DNA from: Shinella sp.
GTDB lineage: Bacteria > Pseudomonadota > Alphaproteobacteria > Rhizobiales > Rhizobiaceae
Length of the DNA stretch: 34,565 nt
Direction of reading: 5' to 3'
Assembly (NCBI GenBank): GCA_003248775.1
Contig: QFQX01000045.1
Location: forward strand, 1-34,565
Part shown: one piece after another, positions 1 through 7,467 of the stretch
Layout: each line of letters opens with the position of its first letter
How positions within the stretch are numbered: position 1 is the stretch's first letter
Translations under genes and position numbers: made by a program
Notes under the pieces: model-generated
The model's database searches: none
Told to the model about the DNA's origin: nothing
The model's input: only the letters and a program-made list of their open reading frames with translations

Positions 1-79
1 CATGCCGCTCGAAGACATCAACCATGGCTTCGAACTCATGCACAAGGGTGAATCCATCCGCGGCGTCGTCGTCTATTGA
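1..79 (+). CDS. S-(hydroxymethyl)glutathione dehydrogenase, 3' end only
   Basis: Only the last 25 codons and the TGA stop are inside the window. The readable tail has the LEDIN and FELMHKG(E)SIR segments that are characteristic of the C-terminus of class III alcohol dehydrogenases (FlhA/AdhC/FrmA), which oxidise the spontaneous formaldehyde-glutathione adduct to S-formylglutathione with NAD. The next gene, fghA, starts 8 bases downstream and performs the next step, which supports the call. The body of the gene lies upstream of base 1, so the zinc and NAD sites cannot be checked. Confidence 0.85.
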   Translation, partial: MPLEDINHGFELMHKGESIRGVVVY

Positions 80-87
80 GGTGCCTG

Positions 88-918
88 ATGGAACTCGTGT
101 CGCAAAGCCAGAGTTTCGGAGGAACACAGTCGGTCTACCGGCACAAGTCCGAAGTCTGCGCTGCGGAAATGACATTCGGCGTCTATCTGCCGCCTGCGGC
201 AAGGGTTCGCCCGGTGCCCTTGCTCTGGTATCTCTCGGGGCTGACCTGCACTCATGAGAATGCCATGATCAAGGCGGGCCTGCAGAAGTATGCGGCGGAA
301 CACGACATTGCCGTCGTGTTTCCCGATACCTCGCCGCGCGGTGAAGGCGTCGCCGACGATCAGGCCTACGACCTGGGGCAGGGCGCCGGATTTTACGTGA
401 ATGCCACGCAGAAGCCATGGTCGCGACATTTCCGGATGTACGACTACGTCGTTTCCGAACTGCCGGCGCTGCTGCAGAAGGAGCTTCCGCTCAACGGTGT
501 CCATGGCATCACCGGTCATTCTATGGGCGGCCATGGCGCGCTGACGATCGCGTTTCGCAACCCGGAGAAATTCCGGTCGCTTTCGGCCTTCGCGCCGATC
601 GTCAACCCGACGCGCTCGGACTGGGGACGCAAGCAGTTCTCCGCCTATCTCGGCGACGACGAGGCGTATTGGACGAAGCATGATGCCTGCCTGTTGCTGG
701 CCGATCTCGGATGGGCCGGAGATATCCTGATCGATCAGGGTTCGTCCGACCAGTTTATCGAGCAGCTTCGGCCCGAGGCAATGGCTCGGCTGATGGCGGA
801 GAAGCGTCAGCCCGGCGTGCTGCGCATGCAGGCAGGATACGACCACAGCTACTACTTCGTGGCGAGTTTCGCCGAGGACCATGTGCGTTGGCACGCGGAG
901 CGGCTGAGGGCCGCCTGA
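88..918 (+). CDS. fghA: S-formylglutathione hydrolase
   Basis: Cytoplasmic esterase-D family serine hydrolase of 276 residues, the usual family length. It hydrolyses S-formylglutathione to formate and glutathione. The nucleophile lies in the GHSMGG elbow (Ser145), and the triad is completed by Asp221 in the DQGSSDQF segment and His253 in GYDHSYYF. The LSGLTCTHEN oxyanion segment near residue 50 is typical of the family. An in-frame TTG lies at 76, but the ATG at 88 is preferred because GAGG at 78-81 sits at good spacing before it and the protein then starts like its relatives. It follows the dehydrogenase by 8 bases and precedes the cytochrome gene by 14, so all three are probably co-transcribed as the formaldehyde-to-formate arm of methanol oxidation. 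Confidence 0.96.
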   Translation: MELVSQSQSFGGTQSVYRHKSEVCAAEMTFGVYLPPAARVRPVPLLWYLSGLTCTHENAMIKAGLQKYAAEHDIAVVFPDTSPRGEGVADDQAYDLGQGAGFYVNATQKPWSRHFRMYDYVVSELPALLQKELPLNGVHGITGHSMGGHGALTIAFRNPEKFRSLSAFAPIVNPTRSDWGRKQFSAYLGDDEAYWTKHDACLLLADLGWAGDILIDQGSSDQFIEQLRPEAMARLMAEKRQPGVLRMQAGYDHSYYFVASFAEDHVRWHAERLRAA

Positions 919-932
919 GGGAGAAGACAGGC

Positions 933-1340
933 ATGGTTTCACGTCAGACTTTGATTTTTGTATTTATGGGCATGCTTGCAACGGGTCTTGCTGCGCCGGT
1001 TATGGCGATGGAAGGACTGACCGGTGACGCCGGTGCGGGGGAGAAGGTTTTCCGCAAGTGTCAGGCCTGCCATGCGATCGGCCCGGGCGCCGTCAGCAAG
1101 ACGGGACCGCTGCTGACCGGCGTCGTCGGGCGCCCGGCGGGCAGCATCGCCGAGTACTCCTATTCCCCGGTGATGACCAAGGCTGCGGGTGAAGGGCTGG
1201 TCTGGGCGCCTGAAAAGATTTCGGAGTTTCTGACCAATCCGAAGGCGTTTCTGCCCGGAACCAAGATGGCCTTCTCCGGCATCCGCAAGGATCAGGAGCG
1301 GGCCGATCTGATCGCGTATCTATCGACGTTCAACCAATAG
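933..1340 (+). CDS. Class I c-type cytochrome (CycB/c550-like) of the methanol cluster
   Basis: Exported 135-residue monoheme cytochrome. A Sec signal peptide covers about residues 1-26 and ends after an APVMA segment. The heme-binding motif CQACH is at residues 43-47, and Met112 in the GTKMAF segment is the likely axial ligand, so the arrangement is that of the cytochrome c2/c550 family. It probably carries electrons from the methanol dehydrogenase system or its partner cytochrome to a terminal oxidase; this role is inferred from position between fghA and xoxF. Start chosen at the ATG at 933, which begins the signal peptide and has GGGAGAAG upstream; the open frame extends further 5' only through antisense-like overlap with fghA. 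The gene pair fghA-cytochrome immediately ahead of xoxF recurs in rhizobia. Confidence 0.88.
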   Translation: MVSRQTLIFVFMGMLATGLAAPVMAMEGLTGDAGAGEKVFRKCQACHAIGPGAVSKTGPLLTGVVGRPAGSIAEYSYSPVMTKAAGEGLVWAPEKISEFLTNPKAFLPGTKMAFSGIRKDQERADLIAYLSTFNQ

Positions 1341-1375
1341 AAAGGAGCCACGGAACTGTTTGAGCATGGACCGGA

Positions 1376-1395
1376 GCGTCTGCGGAGGCGGACGC
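1376..1395 (+). other. Hairpin between the cytochrome gene and xoxF
   Basis: An 8-bp stem (1376-1383 with 1388-1395, one U-G pair) closes a GGAG tetraloop in the 170-base gap before xoxF. No T-run follows, so it does not look like an ordinary intrinsic terminator. It may be a processing or stability structure, or part of the xoxF leader. The rest of the gap (1341-1510) has no convincing gene; an in-frame extension of xoxF to 1424 lacks a ribosome-binding site. Confidence 0.4.
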
Positions 1396-1510
1396 GAGAG
1401 GTCATGAGGCACTTCGCTGGCCGATGCCGGGATTGAGGAGACCCGAGGGGTTTTCCCGGCGCGAAGAGGGTGGACGAACCCTGATCGGTGATATCCAACG
1501 GGAGGATAGC

Positions 1511-3313
1511 ATGAAGAGATTGCTCACAGTGCTCGCCGTATTCGTGTTAGGCTGCTCGCAAGTCGCCTTCGCCAATTCGGATTTGCAGAAAAAGATAGAC
1601 GACCCCAACCAGTGGGTTATCCAGACGGGCGATTACGCCAACCAGCGTTATTCGAAGCTCGACCAGATCAACAAGGAAAACGTCGGAAAGATGCAGGTCT
1701 CCTGGACCTTCTCGACGGGCGTCCTGCGCGGCCATGAAGGTTCGCCGCTGGTCGTCGGCAACATGATGTATGTGCATGCACCGTTCCCCAACACAGTCTT
1801 TGCGCTCGACCTCGACAAGGAAGGGCAGATCGTCTGGAGATACGAGCCCAAGCAGGATCCGGACGTCATTCCGGTGATGTGCTGCGATACAGTCAACCGC
1901 GGCGTCGCCTATGCTGACGGCAAGATCTTCCTGCACCAGGCCGACACCACCGTCGTCGCGCTTGATGCGAAGACCGGAAAGGTGATCTGGAGCGTCAAGA
2001 ACGGCGATCCGAAGAAAGGCGAAACCAACACCGCGACCGTGCTGCCGGTGAAGGACAAGGTCATCGTCGGCATTTCCGGCGGTGAGTTCGGCGTTCGCGG
2101 CTCGGTCACGGCCTATTCGATGGCCGATGGCAAGCTCCTGTGGCGCGGTTACTCGATGGGCCCCGACAGCGATACGCTGATCGATCCGGAGAAAACCACC
2201 CATCTTGGCAAGCCGGTCGGCAAAGATTCCGGCCTGACGACCTGGGAGGGCGACCAGTGGAAGATCGGCGGCGGCACGACCTGGGGCTGGTATTCCTATG
2301 ATCCCAAGGAAAACCTGATCTATTACGGTTCGGGCAACCCCTCGACCTGGAACCCCAGCCAGCGTCCGGGTGACAATCGCTGGTCGATGACCATCTTCGC
2401 CCGCGATGTCGATACCGGCATGACGAAATGGGTCTACCAGATGACGCCCCATGACGAATGGGACTATGACGGCGTCAACGAGATGATCCTGACCGAGCAG
2501 AAGTTCAAAGGCAAGGATCGCAAGCTGCTGACCCACTTCGACCGTAACGGCTTCGGCTACACGCTGGACCGCCTGACCGGCGAATTGCTGGTGGCAGAGA
2601 AATACGATCCCGCCGTCAACTGGGCGACCAAGGTCGTGATGGACCCGAAGTCCGAACAGTATGGCCGTCCGCAGGTGGTGGCTCAGTACTCGACCGAACA
2701 GAACGGTGAAGACGTCAACTCGACGGGCATCTGCCCCGCCGCTCTCGGCACCAAGGACCAGCAGCCGGCAGCCTATTCGCCGAAAACCGAACTGTTCTAC
2801 GTGCCGACCAACCATGTGTGCATGGACTATGAACCGTTCCGCGTCAGCTACACCGCCGGCCAGCCCTATGTCGGGGCAACACTGTCGATGTATCCGGCTC
2901 CGGGCAGCCATGGCGGCATGGGCAACTTCATTGCCTGGGACAACAAGGAAGGCAAGATCAAGTGGTCTCTGCCCGAGAAGTTCTCGGTCTGGTCCGGCGC
3001 TCTCGCCACCGCAGGCAATGTCGTCTTCTACGGAACGCTGGAAGGCTATCTGAAGGCAGTCGATGCCGACACGGGCAAGGAGCTTTATCGCTTCAAGACA
3101 CCGTCCGGGGTCATCGGCAACGTCATGACCTACAGCCATGGCGGCAAGCAGTATGTGGCCGTGCTTTCGGGCGTCGGCGGCTGGGCCGGTATCGGTCTTG
3201 CGGCCGGCCTGACCAACCCGAATGAAGGTCTCGGTGCGGTCGGTGGTTATGCGGCGCTCAGCGATTATACCGCGCTCGGCGGCACGCTTACCGTGTTCTC
3301 GCTGCCGAACTGA
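1511..3313 (+). CDS. xoxF: Lanthanide-dependent PQQ methanol dehydrogenase, large subunit
   Basis: Periplasmic quinoprotein of 600 residues that oxidises methanol, and often formaldehyde, with PQQ as cofactor and a rare-earth ion in the active site. A signal peptide spans about residues 1-21. The XoxF signature is directly visible: in the EWDYDGVNE segment Asp318 is the catalytic base and Asp320 is the extra acidic ligand that is Ala in calcium-dependent MxaF. Glu192 and Asn276 match the remaining metal ligands, and Cys124-Cys125 form the vicinal disulfide over PQQ. Repeated W-docking segments show an eight-bladed propeller. GGAGG at 1501-1505 supports the ATG at 1511. No mxaI small subunit follows, as expected for XoxF. 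A strong hairpin separates it from xoxG. Rhizobial enzymes of this type usually belong to clade XoxF5; I cannot prove the clade here. Confidence 0.97.
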   Translation: MKRLLTVLAVFVLGCSQVAFANSDLQKKIDDPNQWVIQTGDYANQRYSKLDQINKENVGKMQVSWTFSTGVLRGHEGSPLVVGNMMYVHAPFPNTVFALDLDKEGQIVWRYEPKQDPDVIPVMCCDTVNRGVAYADGKIFLHQADTTVVALDAKTGKVIWSVKNGDPKKGETNTATVLPVKDKVIVGISGGEFGVRGSVTAYSMADGKLLWRGYSMGPDSDTLIDPEKTTHLGKPVGKDSGLTTWEGDQWKIGGGTTWGWYSYDPKENLIYYGSGNPSTWNPSQRPGDNRWSMTIFARDVDTGMTKWVYQMTPHDEWDYDGVNEMILTEQKFKGKDRKLLTHFDRNGFGYTLDRLTGELLVAEKYDPAVNWATKVVMDPKSEQYGRPQVVAQYSTEQNGEDVNSTGICPAALGTKDQQPAAYSPKTELFYVPTNHVCMDYEPFRVSYTAGQPYVGATLSMYPAPGSHGGMGNFIAWDNKEGKIKWSLPEKFSVWSGALATAGNVVFYGTLEGYLKAVDADTGKELYRFKTPSGVIGNVMTYSHGGKQYVAVLSGVGGWAGIGLAAGLTNPNEGLGAVGGYAALSDYTALGGTLTVFSLPN

Positions 3314-3332
3314 CGGTGGCTATCGTCCAGGG

Positions 3333-3362
3333 AACTGGCGCGGGAGAAACTCCGCGCCAGTT
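3333..3362 (+). terminator. Strong intercistronic hairpin after xoxF
   Basis: A perfect 11-bp inverted repeat (3333-3343 with 3352-3362), extendable by two pairs across a bulged G, lies 20 bases after the xoxF stop. It is followed by only three T residues, so it could act as a partial terminator or as a 3' mRNA-stabilising structure that lets xoxF transcript exceed that of xoxG and xoxJ. The xoxG start codon lies 28 bases further on. Confidence 0.65.
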
Positions 3363-3389
3363 TGCTCTCAAGGCTCACAAGGACACAAG

Positions 3390-3920
3390 ATGAACAGTTT
3401 TGCAAAAGTCTTGCCGATCGCGTTTGCTGCATCGCTGCTGGCCGGATCCGTCTCGTCGCAGGATGCCGAAAAGAAGGTCGACAATATTACCGCCGTCACC
3501 AGCGAGGACGGCCGCTACTACACGGCAGACGGCGTGCCGACCTACAAGATTGCGCCCGACGGGACGATCGACTGGCTGACCTATTCCGGTTTCCGGCGCT
3601 ACCATTCGGAATGTCACGTCTGTCACGGACCGGAAGGCGAGGGGTCTTCCTACGCTCCGGCGCTGAAGAATTCCGCCGTCAACATGGACTATTACGCGTT
3701 TGTCGATGTGGTCACCAACGGCCGCAAGAGGGTAGATGCTTCCCACAACTCGGTGATGCCGGCCTTCGGCGATAACGTCAACGTCATGTGCTATCTCGAT
3801 GACATCTACGTCTACCTTAAGGCGCGCGGTACGGATGCGCTGCCGCGCGGTCGACCGGGCAAAAGAGAGGACAAATCCGATGCGATCCGTCAGGCGGAGG
3901 CAGACTGCCTTGGTCGCTAA
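3390..3920 (+). CDS. xoxG: XoxG-type cytochrome c, electron acceptor for XoxF
   Basis: Exported monoheme cytochrome of 176 residues with a signal peptide over about residues 1-23. The heme motif CHVCH is at residues 75-79 and Met123 in the VMPAFGD segment is the likely sixth ligand. Two further cysteines, Cys134 and Cys173, give the four-cysteine pattern of the methanol-metabolism cytochrome family, and probably form a disulfide that ties down the C-terminal tail. In XoxF systems the cytochrome encoded just after xoxF is the physiological electron acceptor. The ATG at 3390 starts the signal peptide; a weak AAGGACAC element precedes it. The 3' end overlaps xoxJ by 41 bases, an unusually long overlap that suggests coupled translation. 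Confidence 0.92.
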   Translation: MNSFAKVLPIAFAASLLAGSVSSQDAEKKVDNITAVTSEDGRYYTADGVPTYKIAPDGTIDWLTYSGFRRYHSECHVCHGPEGEGSSYAPALKNSAVNMDYYAFVDVVTNGRKRVDASHNSVMPAFGDNVNVMCYLDDIYVYLKARGTDALPRGRPGKREDKSDAIRQAEADCLGR

Positions 3921-4746
3921 ATGGACGGCGGGACTGCTCGCCCTCGGGCTTGCAACCATCGGCCCAACGCCGGTCTTCGCCCAGACATCCGATCTGGTGT
4001 CGAAGACGGCATTTCGCGTCTGTGCCGATCCGGCGAACCTGCCGATGTCGGATCGAGCCGGCGCAGGTTTTGAAAACCGGATTGCAGAGCTTTTCGCCAC
4101 GGAATTGAAGATGCCGCTGGAATACACCTGGTTTCCCATGGCGACCGGCTTCATCCGCAGGACGCTGCAGGCCAACAAATGCGATGTCGTCATCGGCTAT
4201 GCCCAGGGCGATGAGATGGTGCTCAACACCAATCACTACTACACCTCCGGCTATGTGCTGATCGTGCCGGCGACAAGTCCGCTTGCTTCGGTCTCGGCGA
4301 TCGGCGATCCTGCTCTCAGGGACAAGCGGATCGGTGTCGTGGCGGGTAGTCCGCCGGCGACGCAGATGGCGCATTACGGTCTGGCCGCCAAGGCCAAGGG
4401 CTACGACCTGATGGTCGACCGACGTTATGAAAATCCTGCTGGAGAAATGCTCTCCGACCTGAAGGCCGGAACGATCGACGCGGCCATCCTCTGGGGTCCT
4501 ATCGGCGGTCCCATGGTCAAGCAGGGTTATCCCGACTTCAAGCTGATCCCGCTTCTGTCGGAGACCACGCCGCCGAAGCTCTTCTATCGCATCACCATGG
4601 GTGTGCGGCAGGGCGAGAAGGTGTGGGAGCGCAAGCTCAATTCGCTCATCCGCCGGAACCAGGACAAGATCAACGCCATTCTCATCGATGCCGGTGTGCC
4701 CCTGTTGAACGACATGGGCACGGGACCGCTGGAGGTGAAAAAATGA
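3880..4746 (+). CDS. xoxJ: XoxJ, periplasmic solute-binding-like protein
   Basis: Protein of 288 residues with an arginine-rich signal peptide (about residues 1-34) and a family 3 solute-binding fold, the type annotated as a quinoprotein dehydrogenase-associated binding protein. The RVCADPANLPMS segment after the signal and the DVVIGYA segment are typical of XoxJ/MxaJ. It is not expected to transport a solute; structural and genetic work on homologues suggests a chaperone-like or activation role for XoxF. The ATG at 3880 is preferred over the in-frame upstream ATG at 3799 because AGAGAGG at 3864-3870 is well placed and the signal peptide begins there. The stop overlaps the next start in an ATGA arrangement. 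Confidence 0.93.
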   Translation: MRSVRRRQTALVAKWTAGLLALGLATIGPTPVFAQTSDLVSKTAFRVCADPANLPMSDRAGAGFENRIAELFATELKMPLEYTWFPMATGFIRRTLQANKCDVVIGYAQGDEMVLNTNHYYTSGYVLIVPATSPLASVSAIGDPALRDKRIGVVAGSPPATQMAHYGLAAKAKGYDLMVDRRYENPAGEMLSDLKAGTIDAAILWGPIGGPMVKQGYPDFKLIPLLSETTPPKLFYRITMGVRQGEKVWERKLNSLIRRNQDKINAILIDAGVPLLNDMGTGPLEVKK

Positions 4747-5318
4747 CCGTGCGCATGGTGGCCCTGCCGCTTCTCCTCGCTGTCGGGCTTGCCGCTCCGG
4801 TGCTGGCCGACCAGTCGTCCGCGCCGAAGGCGGTCGTCGAGGAACCGCAGGACTACCGGCAGGACGAATACCGTGCGCCGGTTCCGGCAACGCTTTCCGG
4901 CGCGACCGTGGTCTCGACCGAACAGGCTCACGCGCTTTGGGAGAAGGGTGGCGCCGCGTTCATCGATGTCCTGCCACGTCCACCGAAGCCCGACAACCTG
5001 CCCGTAGGCACGGTCTGGAAAGAGAAACCGCGGATATCGGTCAAGGGCGCGCTCTGGCTTCCGAATACCGGCTACGGCAAGCTTGCCGATGTGACGCTGG
5101 ACTATTTCCGCAAAGGGCTGGAGAAGGCATCGGGCGGAGACAAGAAACATCCCTTGCTGTTCTTCTGCCTGCCGGATTGCTGGATGTCGTGGAATGCTGC
5201 CCGGCGCGCGCTCGAACTCGGCTATCCCAAGGTCTACTGGTATCCGCAAGGCAGCGAAGGCTGGGCGGCTGCGGGTTATCCCACGGAACAACTGACGCCG
5301 GAGCCCGGCGGTTCCTGA
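4743..5318 (+). CDS. PQQ-dependent catabolism-associated CXXCW-family protein, rhodanese-like
   Basis: Exported 191-residue protein with a signal peptide over about residues 1-22. The C-terminal half resembles a rhodanese domain and carries the family's cysteine-tryptophan motif, read here as CLPDCW followed by MSWNAARRA. The family is found with PQQ-dependent alcohol dehydrogenases and is suspected to assist cytochrome or dehydrogenase maturation, but its reaction is not known. The start overlaps the xoxJ stop (ATGA at 4743-4746) and has GGAGG just upstream. The stop codon abuts the stop of the convergent propeller gene with no spacer. Note that three residues separate the two cysteines here, although the family name implies two. 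Confidence 0.85.
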   Translation: MTVRMVALPLLLAVGLAAPVLADQSSAPKAVVEEPQDYRQDEYRAPVPATLSGATVVSTEQAHALWEKGGAAFIDVLPRPPKPDNLPVGTVWKEKPRISVKGALWLPNTGYGKLADVTLDYFRKGLEKASGGDKKHPLLFFCLPDCWMSWNAARRALELGYPKVYWYPQGSEGWAAAGYPTEQLTPEPGGS

Positions 5319-6320
5319 TCAGTCTTCTGCCCCTTTAGCGCTCTGTTGATGATCTGGGCCATCCGCGAGAAATTTGCCGAAGGCCCGGGGGCCGTCACCG
5401 GTGGCGATTTCCCCTGTCACCTCAAGCTTTTCAGTGTCGATCAATGACACGGTATTGGACGCCCAGTTGGCAACGACGACGAATTTTCCGTCAGCCGTCG
5501 TGTCGATGCCCTCGGGATATTCGCCGACAGATATGACTGTGACGGGAGCATAGGTCGCGGCATCGAAGACGCTGACGCTATCGTCATACTGGTTGGTGAC
5601 AAAGCCGTGCTTCCCGGCAAAGGCGACGCCATAGGGGCGTTCCCGCGTTTTGACCTTGCCGAGAACCTTGCCGTCTTCCGGATCGACCACCGTTACCGTG
5701 TTGCTGCCGACGTCGGCGGTGAAAATCCTTCCATCCGGGGAAAATGCTATGCCGAAGGGGCGCTCACCGACCGTGATGCGGCGGCGAAGTTCGAGCGTAT
5801 CCGCAGCGAAAATGGAGACCTGGTTGGCATCCCGGTCCGCCGTGGCCAGCCATTTGCCGTCCGGTGAAAGGACAAGGCCAGCCGGCGCGCTTCCGGTCCT
5901 GAGCGTTGTCCTGAGTTCGAGAGTGTCGGCGGAGAGAACCCAGACGCGGGCATTATACCAGTCGGAGACGAAGACACGCTGGCGTCTGGCATCGACGGCT
6001 ATTCCCATCGGGCCGCCGTCAAGATGGAGTTCGGCCTTCGGTGCCTGAGGCATCAGGCCGTAGCGGCGCACGGTCTTGCTCTCCGGACTGACGGTAAAGA
6101 CGGTTTCCAGACCCTGGGAGACTGCGACGCCGGCAGGCTGGCCGGGCACGGCGAGACGTTCGACCTCGATTCCCCGGTCGAGATCGATCACGCTCAGATC
6201 GCTGGAGGATTGGTTCGTCACGTAGGCATAATCGGCCCGAACTGGCTGCGGTGCCAGAAACGCCGCAGCCAGAACCAGTGTCAGCGGGATGCTATTTGCC
6301 GAACTTCTTTTCCAGTGCAT
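5319..6320 (-). CDS. YVTN-type beta-propeller protein, PQQ-system associated
   Basis: Exported protein of 333 residues with a signal peptide (about residues 1-30, ending PVRA) followed by six to seven repeats with the YVTN-like opening, the SPDG(K/R) turn and the NTVSLID-like strand. Such propellers accompany PQQ-dependent alcohol oxidation gene sets and the lanthanide-utilisation clusters; their ligand is unknown. The ATG at 6320 is chosen because it begins the signal peptide; the longer frame to 6356 adds a non-signal leader. The start lies inside the 3' end of the MxaD-like gene (29-base overlap), so translation is probably coupled. A second propeller of the same family is encoded on the other strand at 8658. 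Confidence 0.85.
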   Translation of the reverse strand: MHWKRSSANSIPLTLVLAAAFLAPQPVRADYAYVTNQSSSDLSVIDLDRGIEVERLAVPGQPAGVAVSQGLETVFTVSPESKTVRRYGLMPQAPKAELHLDGGPMGIAVDARRQRVFVSDWYNARVWVLSADTLELRTTLRTGSAPAGLVLSPDGKWLATADRDANQVSIFAADTLELRRRITVGERPFGIAFSPDGRIFTADVGSNTVTVVDPEDGKVLGKVKTRERPYGVAFAGKHGFVTNQYDDSVSVFDAATYAPVTVISVGEYPEGIDTTADGKFVVVANWASNTVSLIDTEKLEVTGEIATGDGPRAFGKFLADGPDHQQSAKGAED

Positions 6321-6825
6321 CGAGCCCAGCCTTGTAAACGGCGGTGACGGCGGCAATCGCTGCTGCGTCGTTGAGGTTCTCCGGCGGATCGTTGTTCGGA
6401 TAGCCGCGGTAGAACGCGCCGCGCCATTCGATATGTGAACCGCCGGCAGCGTTCGGCGTCACGGTGAGATGCGAGGAGTAGTTGGTGACGGGCAGGACCG
6501 CGACATCCACCTCGTTGATCCGGTAGGAATAGGACATCTTGGCCGCGTCGTATTTGTAGAGCACCTCCGAAATGGTCGGGCCGCCCTCCTTCTCCAGCGT
6601 CAGAACGCGGGTGGCGTCGATGGCATTGCCGCCTTCGCCCTTCGTCGAGAAAATCGCGGGATGCCAGCTCATGTCCTGGAAATTGCCGATCACGGCCCAG
6701 ACGGCATCGGGCGCTGCGGCCACGTCGACCGCGAGGGTGAGTTTCTGACGGGTCGGTCCGTGCGCAAGGGCAATACCCGGAATGAGCAACAGAAACGTCA
6801 GTATCAGGTTACGGATATAGGGCAT
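6292..6825 (-). CDS. MxaD-like SRPBCC-fold exported protein
   Basis: Protein of 177 residues with a clear signal peptide (about residues 1-21, cleaved before HGPT). The mature part has the SRPBCC/polyketide-cyclase layout, with the VWAVIGNFQDMSWHP opening and a C-terminal long helix ending EKKFGK. Length and the HGPT(R/P)QK N-terminus match MxaD, which in Methylorubrum is reported to stimulate electron transfer between methanol dehydrogenase and its cytochrome. GAGGAGG lies just upstream of the ATG. It is the middle gene of a three-gene minus-strand unit, 9 bases after the DUF3280-like gene and overlapping the propeller gene. Confidence 0.82.
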   Translation of the reverse strand: MPYIRNLILTFLLLIPGIALAHGPTRQKLTLAVDVAAAPDAVWAVIGNFQDMSWHPAIFSTKGEGGNAIDATRVLTLEKEGGPTISEVLYKYDAAKMSYSYRINEVDVAVLPVTNYSSHLTVTPNAAGGSHIEWRGAFYRGYPNNDPPENLNDAAAIAAVTAVYKAGLDALEKKFGK

Positions 6826-6834
6826 GCTTCCTCC

Positions 6835-7344
6835 TCAGGACTTAAAGAAATGGTTTTTCAGGATGTAGTCGAGCCCGCGCAGCCAGCTCACATCGGTGTT
6901 GGAGCGGATGTCGACGGCGAGCGCCCGCAGCGCCTCACCGGTCTTCACCTCGCGCAGCACGAGATTGATGGAGAGGATCAGGTTGGAAACCTTCTGCACT
7001 TCTCCCACCAGCACGTAATCGGCGCCGAGACGCTCCGCCATGCGCAGTTCGCAGCCATAGCAATCGGCGGGATTGACGGTATTGGCGAGCTCTTCCGCAA
7101 TCGGCCTGTTGTCGAGGACGACGAAACCCTTTTCCGCAAAACGCTTGCGGGTGGTGTCTTCAAGCAGACGGATGCGAGCGGTCTGGTCCGGGCGTTCGCC
7201 GTTATAAGCGCCTTCGGTGGACGTATCGATGAAGGTTATCCCGAGAAAGGCGATTTTTGCATCGGGTTTCAGCGGCTTGTCCAGGTTCGACAGGGCAAGC
7301 GCGGGCATCAGGATCAGGATGAGCGATAACAGGATGCGCAGCAT
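6835..7344 (-). CDS. DUF3280/DUF2380-like exported protein of the PQQ cluster
   Basis: Protein of 169 residues from the ATG at 7344, which opens a clean signal peptide (about residues 1-18). A longer start at 7380 would add 12 residues ahead of the hydrophobic core. The mature protein has a PDAKIAFLGITFID opening, an NPADCYGCE segment with a CXXC pair, and the LGADYVLVGEVQKVSNL strand that is typical of the DUF3280/DUF2380 family. The fold resembles small periplasmic domains that bind or scaffold partners, but no function is established. It leads the minus-strand unit and shares a 123-base divergent promoter region with the ABC operon starting at 7468. Confidence 0.72.
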   Translation of the reverse strand: MLRILLSLILILMPALALSNLDKPLKPDAKIAFLGITFIDTSTEGAYNGERPDQTARIRLLEDTTRKRFAEKGFVVLDNRPIAEELANTVNPADCYGCELRMAERLGADYVLVGEVQKVSNLILSINLVLREVKTGEALRALAVDIRSNTDVSWLRGLDYILKNHFFKS

Positions 7345-7410
7345 GCGGATGAGCGTAGCATAGCGAAATTGCGACACCACGATCCATAAGTATCGGTTTC
7401 GCTACACAAC

Positions 7411-7444
7411 CCTGACTGTTATCCTCACCTTCAGGACGGTCAGG
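7411..7444. promoter_or_regulatory. Divergent promoter region with inverted repeat
   Basis: The 123-base space between the divergent genes at 7344 and 7468 must hold promoters for both units. It contains a 6-bp inverted repeat, CCTGAC at 7411-7416 and GTCAGG at 7439-7444, 22 bases apart. This could be an operator, but the arms are short and the call rests only on position and symmetry. I saw no clear -35/-10 pair. Confidence 0.25.
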
Positions 7445-7467
7445 AAGATTGGGAGGTCATTCCGGCA

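Noticed and set aside
1442..1459. Inverted repeat around GGGTTTTCCC upstream of xoxF
   Set aside because: The arms pair only with a bulge and are too short to support an operator or terminator call.
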